In this document: positions 5,540 through 6,134 of the stretch, in pieces | Position numbering within the stretch: the first letter of the stretch is position 1 | Layout of the letters: every line of letters starts with the position of its first letter | DNA from: an uncultured Clostridia bacterium | GTDB lineage: Bacteria > Bacillota > Clostridia > Oscillospirales > Ruminococcaceae | Direction: 5' to 3' | DNA length: 6,134 bases | NCBI GenBank assembly: GCA_945867255.1 | Contig: CAMBHV010000092.1 | Location: 1 to 6,134, forward strand | The notes under the pieces: generated by a model | Seen by the model: the letters and a program-made list of their open reading frames with translations, nothing else | Told to the model about the DNA's origin: nothing | Database searches by the model: none | Program-made: the position numbers and the translations under genes

Positions 5540-6134
5540 ATGCAATCTATCTCTGCCTCCCAGCCCCAACCGCCACTTTTGCGGAGGTTTCTTCCCTATC
5601 TGATGCGATATAAAGGCATTTTGGCATTTGACCTTGTGTGTGCGGGGCTTACCACACTGTGTGAACTGGTATTGCCGCTTATGTTACGCGCTATCACCAA
5701 CCGTGCCACACAGGATCTTTCCAGCCTGACGCTCACTTTTATTCTTCAGGTGGGGGCTATATATTTTGTGCTGCGTATCGTGGATGCAGCGGCAAACTAT
5801 TTTATGCAAAACACAGGGCACGTAATGGGCGCGCGCATCGAGACCGATATGCGCCGCGATGCATTTGCTCATTTGCAGCGCCTTTCCGACGCCTATTTTG
5901 CCAACACCAAAGTAGGGCAAATTATGGGACGGCTTACAAACGATTTGTTCGACGTAACAGAATTCGCCCATCATTGTCCGGAGGAATTTTTTATTGCCGC
6001 GCTGAAAGGCACCGTTTCGTTCGTGATCCTGGCACGCACCAATGTTCCTCTCACACTGTTGATCTTTGCGTGCCTGCCCGTAATGGTGATTTGCTGCACA
6101 AGAGTGAGGCGCGGGGGGCGCGCTCCAGTGCGAG
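5540..6134 (+). CDS. ABC transporter, exporter-type membrane domain (N-terminal part)
   Basis: Partial gene running off the right edge; 198 codons are visible. It resembles the transmembrane domain of type I (MsbA/LmrA/BmrA-like) ABC exporters, in which six membrane helices are usually fused to a C-terminal ATPase domain that would lie outside the window. Visible: a cytoplasmic start with basic RRF, a first membrane helix at about 25-50, a second at about 62-88, the conserved segment GARIETDMRRDAFAHLQRL (97-115), the intracellular coupling motif YFANTKVGQIMGRLTND (119-135), and hydrophobic helices at about 147-165 and 169-185. The ATG at 5540 is preferred because GGAG (5527-5530) lies 9 nt upstream; an in-frame ATG at 5522 would add six residues and has no good ribosome site. 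Substrate unknown; lipids, peptides or drugs are typical. The last 11 codons read less like the family than the rest. Confidence 0.88.
   Translation, partial: MQSISASQPQPPLLRRFLPYLMRYKGILAFDLVCAGLTTLCELVLPLMLRAITNRATQDLSSLTLTFILQVGAIYFVLRIVDAAANYFMQNTGHVMGARIETDMRRDAFAHLQRLSDAYFANTKVGQIMGRLTNDLFDVTEFAHHCPEEFFIAALKGTVSFVILARTNVPLTLLIFACLPVMVICCTRVRRGGRAPVR

Overview
The window reads as chromosomal DNA of an anaerobic Firmicute, most likely a clostridial relative (class Clostridia). This is inferred from the strong AGGAGG-type ribosome binding sites, consensus sigma-A-like promoters separated by 17-nt spacers, AT-rich promoter regions, a Gram-positive-style lipoprotein, and a DacF-like carboxypeptidase with a C-terminal membrane anchor. 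Genus cannot be decided by eye. No tRNA, rRNA, CRISPR array, transposase or phage gene was seen.

Left part (1-2330) is a divergent regulatory unit. Leftward runs the 5' part of a family 5 (oligopeptide/dipeptide/nickel-type) ABC-transporter substrate-binding lipoprotein, cut by the window edge. Rightward runs a two-gene operon: a metal-dependent amidohydrolase (Amidohydro_2 type) overlapping by 8 nt a YjbQ/UPF0047-family gene. It ends in a hairpin terminator with a 20-bp perfect stem. Between them lies a 481-bp AT-rich intergenic region (455-935) with a near-consensus promoter pointing each way. Next to each start site lies a copy of the same palindrome, core TAAGACATCTTA. The simplest reading is one unseen regulator controlling uptake and intracellular processing of one substrate. 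Both enzymes depart from family hallmarks: the amidohydrolase has GSN where GSD is expected, and the YjbQ protein has GMAQ where GTWQ is expected. The substrate is unknown, and this unit is the best candidate here for undescribed biology.

Right part (2331-6134) is housekeeping in character and all rightward. It holds a D-Ala-D-Ala carboxypeptidase (peptidase S11, DacF/PBP5-like) with its own promoter and a roughly 150-nt foldable leader, then nicotinate phosphoribosyltransferase (pncB, NAD salvage), then the 5' part of an ABC exporter (membrane domain fused to ATPase), cut by the right edge. Gaps of 79 and 66 nt without a clear terminator suggest possible co-transcription, although the three products do not share an obvious pathway.
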